Positions 25,401-42,145 are shown, counted from the stretch's first letter. The stretch: 64,000 nucleotides of DNA from Salvia splendens (GCF_004379255.2 NC_056040.1:22890120-22954119), one strand, 5' to 3'. Notes: generated by a model not told the origin, from the letters alone. Program-made: numbers and translations.

Positions 25401-25735
25401 GTCCAGTTTGTTGCTTGACAATCGAAATTTTTGCCTTACAATCAATTCTAACTTCACCACGAGCTCTTGAATTGACCGTGTCATCATTCAATGCTCTTTT
25501 TTTTTGAACGATTCTCACCAGTTTGACCAGCTTTGAAGCACACAAATTGTTTCCAAACAAGCTCATTGTTTTTCTTGTTCTTTTTGCTACTACTTGATCT
25601 TGCACTAAAACCAGCTTCCCATGCATACTGATTGTAGAATGCAAACACATCATCAACCGTTGCAAATCTCATTCCAATTTCCGGCTTTCGATCATTTGCA
25701 ACTTGAGGGATATATAGATTCTCGTTCGTATTTTA
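22460..25735 (-). pseudogene. FAR1/FHY3-related (FRS-type) transcription-factor pseudogene
   Basis: FRS proteins are nuclear transcription factors domesticated from Mutator-like transposases. In order on the minus strand there is a FAR1 DNA-binding region (GMRFATVDDVFAFYNQYA, 25677-25480), then the MULE transposase-like core (YSVFGDVVVLDSTYNTNKYG, VGVNHHHQTIVFGCGF, IIIDQDPTLTKAL, HRYCLWHI). A SWIM zinc finger follows (CTCGKFEFDGIPCRHMLAF, near 23130), then a C-terminal zinc-knuckle region. Defects: a TAA upstream of the conserved start region near 25725; a frameshift in an A/T run near 25500; a 969-bp solo LTR in the coding region (23262-24230); TGA after LPDKYILK near 23023; TAA near 22740; and a knuckle Cys changed to Tyr (SHDKRNYPDL). 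A possible last exon lies at about 22503-22420. Host gene versus transposon copy cannot be settled here. Confidence 0.85.
23262..24230 (-). mobile_element. Solo LTR inside the FRS pseudogene, TSD CATGA
   Basis: The plus-strand ends are TGTAGGGATC and TTATCTCACA, giving TG...CA. The flanks are identical CATGA at 23257-23261 and 24231-24235. Removing the LTR and one duplication rejoins the host reading frame exactly (SQSHGYLVQYAS). Orientation is assigned from the TGTGTGAGAT start on the minus strand and is tentative. The lineage is not recognised. Confidence 0.85.
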
Positions 25736-25739
25736 ACTC

Positions 25740-26363
25740 AAAGAGTTGATATCCTCTTCATCATTCTTTGCAGGTAAATAAATGGTGCAACTTAGTTTCT
25801 CAAAATGGAGTGAGGTAATAACATTTTATAAAATATAATCTACATAAAAAAAATAAAAAGTAATACAATTAATAAAGAAGAAGAAAAGGTTAAAGTACTT
25901 ACATGAGCATCTTCTTCCATAACTGCACGATATCAAAACAAGAAAGAGCATTAGTAACTTAAATAAATTAAACTAATGCCTGCTATTTCTTGATCCAATA
26001 AAGAAAAACAAATCATGTGTAATCAATTGACATTAAGTTCGGGAAAAAGAACAACAAAAGGTCCAATAAAAATTCAAACCTATACTCATCTATGTGAATA
26101 TCAAAACAGCAGCTGCTGCAAACTTGACTAACGAATTCTTGAGGTGGACGTGGAAGATTTGAGAGAATTCTTGGGGTGGGTGTGGAAAATTTGAGAGAAG
26201 CAATCAACGATGTAATCTCAATTTTTTGTTGAAAACGACGTAGAGAGTAGAATTCTCATTGAATAGGTTAATATTGCGTTAAATCAGAGGAGAGAGAATT
26301 TTGTGAAAATAAATTAAAATAAAGATTGCTGACATGGCAGGAAGAGGCGCTCATGGTCCCTCA
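25740..26363. other. Spacer between the FRS pseudogene and a Harbinger element
   Basis: May include decayed upstream exon sequence of the FRS pseudogene around 25740-25900. No other coding or repeat signal is clear. Confidence 0.4.
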
Positions 26364-27187
26364 GAGCATCTCCAATAGGTTAGGACGTCAAATAGCCCTC
26401 AAATAGCCTTCACACTGCCACATCATCAGCACTACAATTCTCCTGCCACATCAGCTTGCCACATCAACTGGACATCAAATAGCCCTCACATAGCCTTCAC
26501 ACTACCTATCCACATCACTAATAACAATTATATAATTTAATTTACACTCGTATCAACATACGGAATTTAATTTACGAGACAAATACGGAAAATTCGAATA
26601 ATAATATTAAAATTTAAAAAGTACATTAATTTTTTAAAAAAAGTACAATAATTAAAAAAATTACATTTAAAAAATTACATAAATTTGTTAACAATACGCA
26701 TAAATAAGTCCCGCCTCATCCTAAAACGACGCCTGAAATGGTTGGCGTCAAAACGCGGCTCCTCTGCGAAGTAATCTGTGAACAGGCGCTGATGTGCAGC
26801 TTCATGATCACGATGCACCACTTGTCGACGGTGGACAACTGGTCGTGGGCGAGGTGCCGTCGGCTGCATATAACTCTGCATCCATCGATCAACCTCACGG
26901 CTCGTATAGGCATCTAGCTCTTCGTTCAACGCGCGTTATATAGTGTTTTCGAAAAACGCGCGTATATATAGTGTTTTCGAAAAACAAAAAAAAAATTTTA
27001 ATCCGACGCCGGTTTGGCACCGATCCGGGACGCACAATGGCGCCCGTGAGGATCGGCGTCGGAACCGGCGTCAGCGCGGGAATCGGCATGGCGACGCCGA
27101 TTTTGACGCCGATTTCGCCGACGCCGGTTCCAATGGTTCGGCGTCAAACCGGCGTCGCGTTGGTGACGCCGGTTATTGGAGATGCTC
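26364..27187 (-). mobile_element. Deleted PIF/Harbinger element, perfect 14-bp TIRs
   Basis: GAGCATCTCCAATA at the left end and TATTGGAGATGCTC at the right are perfect inverted repeats, flanked by TCA at 26361-26363 and 27188-27190. The 824-bp interior keeps only the start of a transposase and a GC-rich segment with repeated GACGCCG motifs near the right end. Confidence 0.85.
26675..26935 (-). pseudogene. N-terminal remnant of a Harbinger (HARBI1-like) transposase
   Basis: About 84 codons on the minus strand ending FMRIVNKFM then TAA. The segment HFRRRFRMRRDLFMRIV is typical of the N-terminal part of plant Harbinger transposases. The whole DDE catalytic region is missing, so this cannot act as a transposase. 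There is no ATG at the expected start; the frame opens at a TTG. Confidence 0.7.
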
Positions 27188-27190
27188 TCA

Positions 27191-28754
27191 CAAATTGTCC
27201 CTCAGCATATGAATTCTCTGACATATATATACTCAAAAAATAGATTTGAATTTAGTATAAATAATTGGAAATGTCTTAAAAGTGACACTGATTAGAATAG
27301 TATTTATTGAGTTACATCTTCTTACATTGTTTAAATTAGTGTTGATCATTGTTTAGAAGGAAAAGGAGTATTATGGCCTTTAGTTTGTTCCTTAATTTCA
27401 TAAAAAATGTATACAAGAAAGACACATGCAACTTAATTTGATTTAGCATCTCAGGTATTGTGTTCAATTTATTTATGCTGAAATCTTAAATTGGTTAATT
27501 TAATATTAGTATTAATATTTATTTTAGTACTACTATTTATTTGAAAAGATTGAATTTGAAAAATTGTATACGTACTTTTGAATTGATAAACTCTAGTTAT
27601 CATTTTATAATTAATTAACAAAAGTGACAGTATATTTTAAAAAATAACTATATACAGTAAACTCTTGAGATTAAGTACAAAATTCAATTAAACAAACAAC
27701 AAAAATCAAACAAAACAAAAAATGTGTTTTTCTTGTATTCTCAAGTATCAAACGAAACAATATGCGAAAAAACCTTTATTCATGATTTTAATATTTATTC
27801 ATAAATATGCAAAAAAAAAACTCTATTCATTCATAGATATTTTTGTATTATATAATCCAATAATATAAGTTACTACATACTTACATACACCACTAATAAT
27901 AAAATACTAAATATAACTAAAAAGTAATATATTACATTAAAAAGTAATTTTACTATAATCATTTGCATCAAGTTTATTTTACATATATCTCACAAAATTT
28001 TTACATAGCTACAGTACACATACTTATTTGGTGTTATTCCATAGATACATGTAAAAATAGATCTGGGTTTACAATATAATTGAAAAAAATTCTACACAAA
28101 AAATGTACTGGTGTGTTACTAAAGATAAGCCTTAGAACTTTCTATGATTTAGTAGTATTGCTTGATATATTTGTCTTTGCGCATAATATTATGATGATTG
28201 TAAACGAATTCAAAGTTCAAAATATAGTTATTGTTAATTTAGGACTTAGGAGTATAATAAACGTCTCATTAATTTTATATTTATAATGTAATGAGGCATT
28301 TATGTGATGACATTATCTTTACGGAAGAGATTATCCATACCATTTGCTCGAAATGTACACATGGACAAATGGATCTTATTTGGAAAAAAAATTGTTCTCA
28401 ACACAATCTCTCTCCTCCACCTAGTCTCTCATATTTTCTTTCTATCTACTGTAAGAATATAATAGAAAAATATTTTATAAAAATATCCATTTGATACAAT
28501 CGGCTTGTGGAAAAACGAAAATGCAAAAGGTGCATGAGAGAAATATAGAGAAAAAAGAATAGTGTAATTAATTAGTTGATGAGGTGGCATTGAAGGGCCC
28601 CTCGCCCCATCCCACCGCGTAAAACACGTGTAACAAACAGACTGCCGTCACACAACTATTCTACTCAATTAATTTATTCTCAAATCTCAAATTATTGCTA
28701 TCGCTATCTCATTTATTTCCTTCCAACTAAATTGTTTCAAACAACTTACTTATA
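27191..28754. other. AT-rich spacer, no gene seen
   Basis: No domain-bearing ORF, transposon ends or RNA gene were found. Content is highly AT-rich. Confidence 0.6.
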
Positions 28755-30018
28755 GCATTAGCAGTGGTGCGGATGTCCCAGCGAATATCCCAAAAACACC
28801 TCATGTCACGTCATATGGATATCCCACTGTGGATGTCACGTCATACGGACATCCCACTGCACAGTGACAGACATCCCCAAGGACATCCCGACGGACTTCC
28901 CACAATAAAAATTCACAAATTAAACAATTTACGAAATTAAAATTTCGAAACAAATATGAGGAAAATGAAACCACTTTATTTAAAAAAACATACTTAATTA
29001 AAAAATACAAAATTATTAAAAAAAATTACATTGTTAAAAAAAACCGCATTTTCACTCCTCGGATTCCTCGCCGCCTCCACTCCACTCGTCGTCACTCTCC
29101 GACATGTCTCCGAACCTTAAATCGCGCCTCATACTATTGATGATATCCTTAAGCGACCGCTTGTAATGGCGGTCGGTCGATTGGCGCCATTCAACCATTG
29201 CACGTAACAAGGTTTCATGTGCCGCGATGCGGGCGAATGAGGGGTTCTCGGGATCGTTTTGGGTGGGTGCTGCCGATTGGGCCTCGCCGGATCCGCTGGC
29301 ATTTCCCCTAGACGATGTGGGCGTCGGGAACTCTGCCTCGGCGGGGGGAGTTCGTGGGAACCAGCACTGCTACTATACTCCCCGGAGGCGTTGATCTTCG
29401 TCCGCTTCGGCCAGCCAGATTCAACACCCGCGGTAAAATTGGCCGAAGTCTGCACCACAATATAGACCTCCCAATATTTGAATTCCCCGAGCCCCTGTGC
29501 AGTGTCGATGAACTGATAGTGAGACAGCAGCTTCACATCCTCGGTAGACATGTCGCCGGTTGCCGAGCGGAGGTTGTTTGTGTAAATGCCGGCAAATTGG
29601 CTGAGCTGCCTCCTCAGCCGCTCCCACTGTTTCCAGCATTGCTCTCCGTTGTGAGGCTTCCCCCCTGGCGGCTTGAACTGGAGGTAGCTTTGGCTAATGC
29701 GCCACCACATCCTGTCGATGTGCTAGTTAGCCCCGACGTACGGATCCCCCACCATACTGATCTACGCCTTCGCCAGCGCGATGCACTCCTCCATCTCCAG
29801 ACGGTCCTCTTCTTCCCACTGGACCCCTCCCCCACCTCAGCGGCCCCCGCCTCACCACCGTACATCGGGACGGGCGAGGTAATGCCCCATCCTCTGCCCC
29901 TCCCTCTCCTTGGCCTCCTCCCCCTCCTCCCTGTCGCCGTTGGTGCGTCGGTGGGAGAATCCCAGATCGGAGATAGCCCCAACTCCTCAAGCGAGAACGT
30001 CTTCATGCTAGTGAACTG

Positions 30019-31764
30019 TGTGACATCCCTAACCCGAAACATGCATTATTTTGCATATTATCATATTATATTGTCATTGCATATTAAATTGTCATTTTTT
30101 ACTATAGTATATTAAGTGTGTCCCATAGAAGATGTATTTAGTGTTACGATCAATCAGTATGGTCGAATAAGTAGATAGTTCCTTTCACGAGAATTTTTAT
30201 GCAAGTGTATATAATATATAATTAGTATCGATTATTTCATTTGTATTAAATGATTAATATAAATGTGTATGAGTGTTGTAACGTGTGCATATGTAAATGG
30301 GATTATAGTACAATTCATGTGAGTAATTTACATATATACATATTAATAATTTTAGTTTGTGGATAGACAAAGATTACATACATTAAAAAAATAAATGTGT
30401 GTACGTGGCGTAGCAAATGCATTACTATGTATTATTTTGTAGTCTATTTTTTTTTCAAAGTTACACGTTTCGAAATTTTCCTTTTTTACGTGTTTTTAGT
30501 ATAAATATAAAGTATGATACTAAGTGACTCACCTAGTTTTGCAGCTGACTGTATTAGGACTATATAGTATATTCTTTTTTTCATGAGAAGGGAAAAAAGA
30601 GGAGATTGGAGGAAGCTACAGTATACATGTATTAAAAGGGACGAAAGTTAGGAGAAAAAAAAAGAGAGAGAAGAACAGCAGAAGTAGAAAATAATAAGGA
30701 GAAGAATATTTAGAATTTAGACGTAACAACTATGTACAATTTGTGGGTGGAAAACGAAGAGAAGGGGTCGAGTGTTTGAGTAATTTATCTACCGTGATCA
30801 GGTGTGTATAAATCACACTTTTAATTTTACATGTGTGATGTGGTTGATTTTTATATGTTGAATTGGAGTGAATTATTGGATTATATATTGTGAAATTGAT
30901 ATGATTATGACTTATTTGATATAGATGGTGGAATATGATATGGATATGTGATTGATGCAATGGATATGATGTTGTAAATGAATTATATGATAAAAAATAT
31001 GTGATTGATGTTTTACATATGGTATTGAAAGTACATGAATCATGTGATTAAAGAGGATCTGTGACAGCCTTGTACTGGATCTGAAATTTTAGAGGGACCT
31101 ATGAGTCCAATTACAGAGAGGCATTCGGGTCAAATACAGAGGACCTATGAGTCCAATTACAGAGGGACCTTCGGGTCAAATACAGAGGGACCTATGAGTC
31201 CAATTACAGAGGGACCTTAGGGTCATAGAGGAATCCCGGGCAGATACCAGGCTTGACTGTTACAGAATAATAAATTGAATAGAGTGGCAAATGCATATGA
31301 ATATGAAATGGTTTGTTTTTAAATTATGTTATATATTGTTTCTAATTATATGTATTGATAAAAAAAAATATGCTTGATGTTTGTATCATGTGAGATTAAA
31401 GGTGGAAATTTATATATACTGAGTTGTGGCTCATATAAACCACTAAATTTTTTAGGAATAAGATAGCAGTAAAGTTTTGACTGACGTGGGTCATAGGAAC
31501 TCCACGTGTTATCAGGTTCGGCGGCTGACGCATATTGGCAACATTCTCCTCTTCATCATTTTGCATGTAGATAAATGTATAGTATATAGAGTGGTGAGAG
31601 GGTTCCACTACATTACATGATATTTTGAAATGTGTATCGGATAAGTGTTTAATTGAACTTATATAATATGAGTGTTCTATGAATTAGACACGTGTATTGA
31701 TTGCTTTTATGTTAAGTGATTTATTTATTAAAAGAGTATACGTCAGAGGGGTTGAGGTGCCACA
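30019..31764 (+). mobile_element. Solo LTR of Ty3/gypsy-like type, TSD AACTG
   Basis: Ends TGTGACATCCC...GGTGCCACA, flanked by identical AACTG at 30014-30018 and 31765-31769. Excision of this segment plus one duplication restores the Harbinger ORF1 frame (ETQF joined to TSMKTF). The TGTGACATCCC start and the internal GACCTTCGGGTC-type repeats resemble chromovirus LTRs, which is an inference from memory. Confidence 0.85.
31083..31222 (+). repeat. Tandem ~47-bp repeats inside the gypsy-like LTR
   Basis: About 2.7 copies of a unit containing GGACCTATGAGTCCAATTAC followed by a GGGTCAAATACAGAG-type half. The last copy is altered and truncated. Confidence 0.75.
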
Positions 31765-32268
31765 AACTGAGTCTCGAGAGGAGTACTCGGCGGGTTGTCT
31801 GGCGCCAGTAAATCCATATAGGGCCAATAGACGTTGTCCACCGGCGATTGGGAGACCCCCTGCCTACTCCCCCCGACATCATCATCCCGGGCATCTGGGG
31901 TATCATTCCCGGCATTTGGGGCATCATCTCGGGCATCTGGGGCATCATTCCTGGTATTTGGGGCATTCCGGGACTCGCTCCGGGCATCTGGCACATTTGG
32001 GGCATCATCCCATACCACCGCGGGTACATGTTGTAGTACCCGGGCATCATCCCCGCCGCCGTTTGAGATTGGGGCATCATCCCCGACATTTGGGGCATCG
32101 CAGCGGACATCGGCGTACTACCGCCAACGGGAAAATAAGGCGCCTGTGACTCGCTCGTGGCGGGGGAATCGCTATCGTAGTGCTCCATTGTTCTTTGAAA
32201 GAAAAGTATTTTAGAGGGAGATACTCGTTAATACAAGTGGTGTGAATGAAATGAAGTTCAACGATACG

Positions 32269-32277
32269 TATTTATAG
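32269..32277 (-). promoter_or_regulatory. TATA box of the third element's ORF1
   Basis: The minus strand reads CTATAAATA about 80 bp upstream of ATG 32188, followed by a leader similar to that of the 10-kb element. Confidence 0.5.
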
Positions 32278-32400
32278 AATTATTAAAAAAATAAATTAAT
32301 GCAATAATCGGGACGTCAGCGAGGACGTCGCGACGGATATCCGCGGAACGCCGCGGAACTCCGGTGTCCGCAGCGGATGTCCGTATCCGTGCCTCCCTTG

Positions 32401-33505
32401 TGTTGGAATCTTGATTTTAAGATGTCCGGTCAATGAAGTTTGACCAATAATAAATGTGACGAAACATTTAATTTTGGAAAATTAAATGATTTAGCATCGA
32501 TCTACGTTCCGCGTAAATGACCGTAGTATATTCACTTTCTCAAATCCGATTCCCAGTGAGTGAGAAATAGTGGATAAAAGTTGGTCACATTGTAGCTTTT
32601 GATAAAGCTATGAGTTGAAAGTGAAGGGAGTAATTAACTAGTGTTAATTATCCCACATAGGAGATGAGACACATCTTTAAATGTGTATTTATTAAGTGAC
32701 TAATTACACTTAGTAATTATCGTGGACTAAGATGGGTGAAAGAGCCCACACGCGCGCCGAGCCGAGCCGCACCCGCGCCCGTACCCGTGCCCTTGGCCTT
32801 GGTCTTGGACTTGGACTTGATCTTGGCAATTGGTCTTTGGGTGGTCTTTGGGCTTGGTTCTTGGGCTTGTCCCTGGATCCAGACTTAACGTTTTGGACCA
32901 CCTCAGTTTTGGGCAGCAGCCTGATCAACTGAACATGTTGCGTCTTGATCAGCAACCTGATCAATTCGACCTGTTGCGCCTTGAGCGATGGCTTGATCAA
33001 GTCGATTCACGAAGTCCACATGTGAGCGTCTAGATTCAACGTCGACCACTCCGGCTTTCAAACTCATAACGGCCGGCGGTTACAGGCCCGCCATGATGAC
33101 AGCCATCAAGGTTGAGTTGACCCCCGCAGTGGACCAAGCCTATAAATAGGCTAGTCATTCCTTGCATTAGTAGAAGAGAACAATTAGAACACAAGCATCA
33201 TACTCTCTGCATAGTCTTTCTTCCCGAAGCTATGCCCTCTCCTCTTCCAGTTCACTGGAGCTCTGTTGATTGCGGTGCTGCTTCACCAGAGACGTGGCCG
33301 TTTTATCTTTGGGGACGACACGCCAAACCGAGAGCACTACCGGGGCGTATCTCGTCTTGCGGAAAGAGGTCTCCTCGACTCGGCTAAGTTTTATTTCCAG
33401 TTTACAGTTTCGATTTCATTGTAATTTTCAGTTTTTAGTTCTTTCTTCTTGGGTTGTATTACGCCCGGTATTGTTTATCTCTTGTAATTCCAGTTTTCCC
33501 CAACA
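32401..33505 (+). mobile_element. Solo LTR of the same copia family as the 13.8-20.8 kb element, TSD CCTTG
   Basis: Ends TGTTGGAATC...CCCCAACA, flanked by identical CCTTG at 32396-32400 and 33506-33510. It shares long blocks with the copia LTRs, such as GTATATTCACTTTCTCAAAT and GTCTCCTCGACTCGGC. It keeps a promoter-like CCTATAAATAGG near 33140. Length is 1105 bp. Confidence 0.88.
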
Positions 33506-33589
33506 CCTTGCACAATGGCGGACATCCCGCGCGGACTTCCGGCACGCGGTCGAAATTCCGCGGGGACGGGCGCCATTGCTAATGCTTTA

Positions 33590-34977
33590 ACTAATCTACT
33601 ATGCTATTTTAATTGTCGATTAAAAACAAAATAAGAGACTACATCTTGTAAGTTTAGAAAATGGACCGACCAGACACAATTTTTTGGAGACGTGTCAATT
33701 CGACAGACACATGTTTTAAAAAATATACTACTAATTTTATTTAAATTTAAGAACACAGTCATGCATATTTCGTCCCTTTCATGTTAAAAACTCCATCATT
33801 TCTCCGAAGTTTCCCATGTATTGTTGCCTTCGCAACGGTTAAAAGCTGTGTTACTCCAATTGAAGCAGCGGGTGGTGAATCCCCACTCTCTTAATTACCT
33901 TCACTTCCACTTTTGTCCATTTCATAACGTTTGTGGTGTTCGATTCATTCACCTGATCATCACCCCGATTTCAATTTCAAGTATATCTTCGTTTCAATCT
34001 CATATACCTACTTTATTTTACGTCATCCAATTTTAGTAGCTATCCTCTTTCAACTATTTATCGATTTGGTTGATTTTGCGAGTCGTGATTGAGTTTTTCT
34101 CGAAGTAGGCCGGAGATTTTTTTCATTATTCTTGGGATTTGGTTGGTGAAGTCCACTGCTTTTCCCCTAATTTTGATTTTTAGGTGACCGTTAAATTCAG
34201 ATTAAGATATTTTACAGTAGATGCTGGTTTTGTGCTTGTGATCTAACTCTCTCTCTCTCTCATGATTGGCATTATTCTTAATTTTTTTAATTATGGATGA
34301 TTGCGGTCGTGATTAGTATATCCAGGTGCTGCTTATTTTACTCTTCTTGACCACGCTGTCAAGTTCAGCCGATAATAATTAAATTAAATAATTATCCTTA
34401 ATCTGATGCTATAATTAGCAATCATTGTTTCAACAATATGCTAACTCAGACATTCCTCCCAAGTCTATTACCAGAATTTGTTGAATTTGAATTTGATCTG
34501 TTTTTGCTGCTGCTAATTATGGGGTAAGAGAGAACCACTCAACCTCCCTCCCCCAACCCTGATCCAAGGAATTGTATCTTCTTGTACATTCTCATTTTGA
34601 TTTGGAGCTGCTGTTACCCTATTAATTCTTAATGTTTGGTTGTAATGAAGCGTGGTCTCATCTTATGATGTTGGATGTTTCAAAGATAATATCAGTGATA
34701 GATCTTTTCAATTCCTAACTGTAGGTGTATGTCTTTTTCATGTGAGTGTGTCATCCAGCTATCATAAAAATTATGGTCTCCAAATAAGACAAAGTTTAGT
34801 TTCTGTAGCCTAAATTTAAGAAAAATGAAGGCTTTGGATATTTTAAGCATTTTTTTGAAAGGTTGAAAGGTGTAGTTCTTTTAGTATTTGGGATCCCTGA
34901 AGATTGCAGTACTGCTTTTATGCAGGAGATTGACTAGGACTGCTCGCAATATCAACCCACCAGACACTCGGTTGCAA
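33590..34977 (+). other. Promoter and 5' UTR region of the CIPK gene
   Basis: Non-coding sequence ahead of the CIPK ATG, with a (CT)n tract near 34246-34261. An acceptor-like TGCAG at 34921-34925 sits 52 bp before the ATG, which suggests a 5' UTR intron. The transcription start was not located. Confidence 0.45.
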
Positions 34978-39554
<4,577 letters not shown>

Positions 39555-39931
39555 CAGTGTTTCTCCGACAGAAAGCCGCAGCATTAGTCTCTTATAAGTG
39601 TGTTGTTGTTGTTGTTGTTATTGTTCATTCTTGGTTTCTCACCGGACATTTTTTGCACGGCTAGATATTTGAATGGAAGTAGTTTTGATGCTGTTATGAG
39701 ACTTATGAGATGAGATGTGGCTTTTGATTAGGAAAATCCAATCTCAACTGTATATTATAAAATGGAAGTTCCAAAAAAGAGACATCTTTTAGTGCACAAC
39801 TCATAACTATCAGAAACTACGTGGAATATAAAAGTGACAGGTTTCTCCATTGTATTCACAGTATCTCCCAACATATTTCCAAATACACCAATAAAAAATA
39901 CATCTAGTGTGTGTGTATATTTATAAAACAG

Positions 39932-41562
39932 CTACCTCAATCTCCCATGAGGACTGAGCTGGTGATTTATAGCTCGAGCTGAGGCTCTTGGAGCAGCGGT
40001 GGACTTGTGGATTTCGAGGAGGGCGGCCAAGACCTCCGTCATGACCGGCCGGCTCCTGGGATCCGTGTCAGTGCAACGCAAGGCCACGGCTGCAGCCGCC
40101 TGCGCCCCCTTTTTAGAGTACTGCCCTCCCAGCCTCGAGTCCATGATCCTCAACACCTTCCTAGCGTCCGTGAGGAACGGCTTCGTCCAGTCCACCAACG
40201 TCTCCTCCGCACCCCCGGCGTTCTCGTCCCCTGCCGCCCGTTTCCCAGACAGAAGCTCCAGCAGCACCACCCCAAAACTGTACACGTCGCTCTTGGGGTT
40301 CAAGTGGCCCGTGGCCACGTACTCGGGCGCAGCGTACCCCCTCGTGCCCACAACCCTGGTCGAGACGTGGGTCCTGTCCCCCTTGGGCCCCTCCCTCGCG
40401 AGGCCGAAATCCGACAGCTTGGCATTGAACTCCTGCATTGATCATAAGAAGTACGTATTAGGTCGAATGCACACGAACAAGAGTCGAGTGAGATACGAAA
40501 AGATGATGCACCGAGTCGAGAAGCACGTTGGACGCCTTGAGGTCTCGGTAGATGACATTGGCGTCGAGGCTGTGCAGGAAGGCCAGCCCCCTCGCCACGT
40601 CCACCGCGATCCTCATCCGAGTAGCCCACGGCATCAGCTGCACTCCCTCTGTCAATGGAAGACTTACTAAGTAAATTAAACTAGCCATATATATGTGCAT
40701 TCTTGACCAACAAAAACTCATCACTCACTTCTAAACAAATGATTCTCTAAGCTCCCTTTTGGCATGTATTCATACACCAGAAGCTTCTTCTCTGCCTCAG
40801 AGCAATACCCAATCAACTTCACCAGATTCTCATGGTGCAGCAGCCCCAAATAGTTCACTTCTGCCTGCAAAAATTATCACTCATTATTAATGTTGCAATT
40901 TGTAGCAAGTTTAAAAAAAAACCCCTAGAGAACTCAAACCACCATAAAGTTTAATGAGACACTCATCCTATGGATTTCTATCATAGTATTGACTGACCCA
41001 GCCGTATATATATAAATATCTGAACTGAAACTGAAAAAATGACCGAACTAACAGCACTATATTACAACAATAAAATAAAAGAAAAAGGAAATAGTAATTA
41101 GGAATAGACATATTACAAGCCATTCTCGGTGGCCTTGAACGCTCTCGGGCTTGAGTTTCTTGACGGCAACGACGAGGCCGGTGCCGGGGCGGCAGGGGGC
41201 GAAGGTGTGGTCGTCAATCCAACCTTTGAAGACGTAGCCGAAGCCGCCCTCGCCGAGGAGGCTGTCAGAGCGGAAGTTGCGAGTGGCATTCTTGAGATCA
41301 CAGAAGGCGAAGGATTTGAGGTTGCTTTTCTCACCCAACAACATGCTGCTGCTGCTGCATACCGCCCCTGATTCTGATTGCTTCTCCTCCGCGCCGCCGC
41401 CTGGCATCATCAATTCAACATTCATTACATTCAATCACAATTCACAACAACAACAACAAGTGCATATATAAATATTGGTTGAGTATAATTAGTGATACCT
41501 GAGAATTGGCCAGAAGAAGCATGGGCAAGTTTAGCAGAGGATTTACCGAGGCAGAGACCCAT
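39932..41562 (-). CDS. PBL: Receptor-like cytoplasmic kinase, RLCK-VII / PBL (APK2-like)
   Basis: A membrane-anchored Ser/Thr kinase of the PBS1-like family, which usually relays signals from receptor kinases in immunity or development. Exons on the minus strand are 41562-41499, 41400-41117, 40864-40729, 40648-40512 and 40432-39932, giving 373 aa. The N-terminus MGLCLGKSS has Gly2 for myristoylation and Cys4 for palmitoylation. Kinase signatures are [21 protein letters not shown] (Lys102), [10 protein letters not shown] (RD type, Asp197), DFG (Asp215), [15 protein letters not shown] and [19 protein letters not shown]. The kinase exons are clearly GC-richer than neighbouring DNA. It is convergent with the CIPK gene, stop codons about 380 bp apart. 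The exact PBL number cannot be given from sequence alone. Confidence 0.92.
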
Positions 41563-41931
41563 AGTGAAGGAATGAAGAGATGGAGGAAAGGAGAGTGAGG
41601 CCATCCTCCACCCTTATTCACAAACATATGTTGTTTAGTCAAAGGATGAACAAAATCTTCTTTGAAAATTGGTGACATTGTCTCTGCATTCTATGGCCCC
41701 ACCTGGACTACTTTTTTTCTATTATTAATGCAATTTACATTGTTTGACCGGGAATTCTCATTTTTCAAAATATTGACCAATCTACTCTATCCTCAATTAT
41801 GAAGTCCTAGTACTAGTATAAAATACATGTTTTTTTATGTCTGCAATCTGATCCAAATACTATAAATTATTCAATAAATTTTGATCTTATATGGCTACCA
41901 CAAAAATCTATGTTCCTTAATCTGAATTATA

Positions 41932-42145
41932 GTCCCTCCGTTTGCAAATTGTTGTTCATTTTGTCTCGGCACGAGTTTTAAGAAAAGCGAGTGAAATGTA
42001 GGCCCAACATTTATATAGTAATTTTATAAATGTGAATGTAATTAGTTAGTGGAAAGTGTCCATTTACCAAAAAAAACGAAATAGACAACATTTCATGGAC
42101 GGACCGAAATGACAAAATTGAACAACATTTCAAGGACTGAGGGAG
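41932..42145. mobile_element. Stowaway-like MITE upstream of the RLCK gene
   Basis: GTCCCTCCGTTTGCAAATTG near the left pairs with the right end CAAGGACTGAGGGAG, and both ends lie beside TA. Inner sequence TTCATTTTGTC pairs with GACAAAATTGAA. Confidence 0.75.

Larger units (their letters stand above)
29129..32188 (-). pseudogene. Harbinger ORF1 (Myb/SANT-like), split by a solo LTR
   Basis: The start is at 32188 (MEHYDSDSPATSES), followed by a Met/Pro/Gln-rich repeat (MPQMPGMMPQMPEMM and relatives) to about 31770. After the inserted LTR the frame resumes at 30013 with KTFSLEELGLSPIWDS, and ends with the trihelix-like region (MWWRISQSYLQFKP, QWERLRRQLSQFAGIYTNN) and TAA near 29129. Defects besides the LTR are a one-base frameshift near 29820 and two TAG codons near 29764 and 29725, where Trp and Gln are expected. 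Same family role as the ORF1 at 10 kb but clearly a different subfamily. Confidence 0.8.
28755..33585 (-). mobile_element. Third PIF/Harbinger-type element, enlarged by two solo-LTR insertions
   Basis: The left end GCATTAGCAGTGGTGC and right end GCGCCATTGCTAATGC are inverted repeats with one mismatch. Next to both lie short GC-rich repeats built on GGACATCCC and GGATGTCC. TTA or TAA triplets adjoin both ends but a clean 3-bp duplication could not be fixed. Without the two inserted LTRs (30019-31764 and 32401-33505) the element would be about 2 kb. It carries a broken ORF1 and no transposase. Confidence 0.75.

Noticed and set aside
40007..40670. Long plus-strand ORFs at 40.0-40.7 kb
   Set aside because: They are antisense frames of the GC-rich RLCK kinase exons and show no domain.
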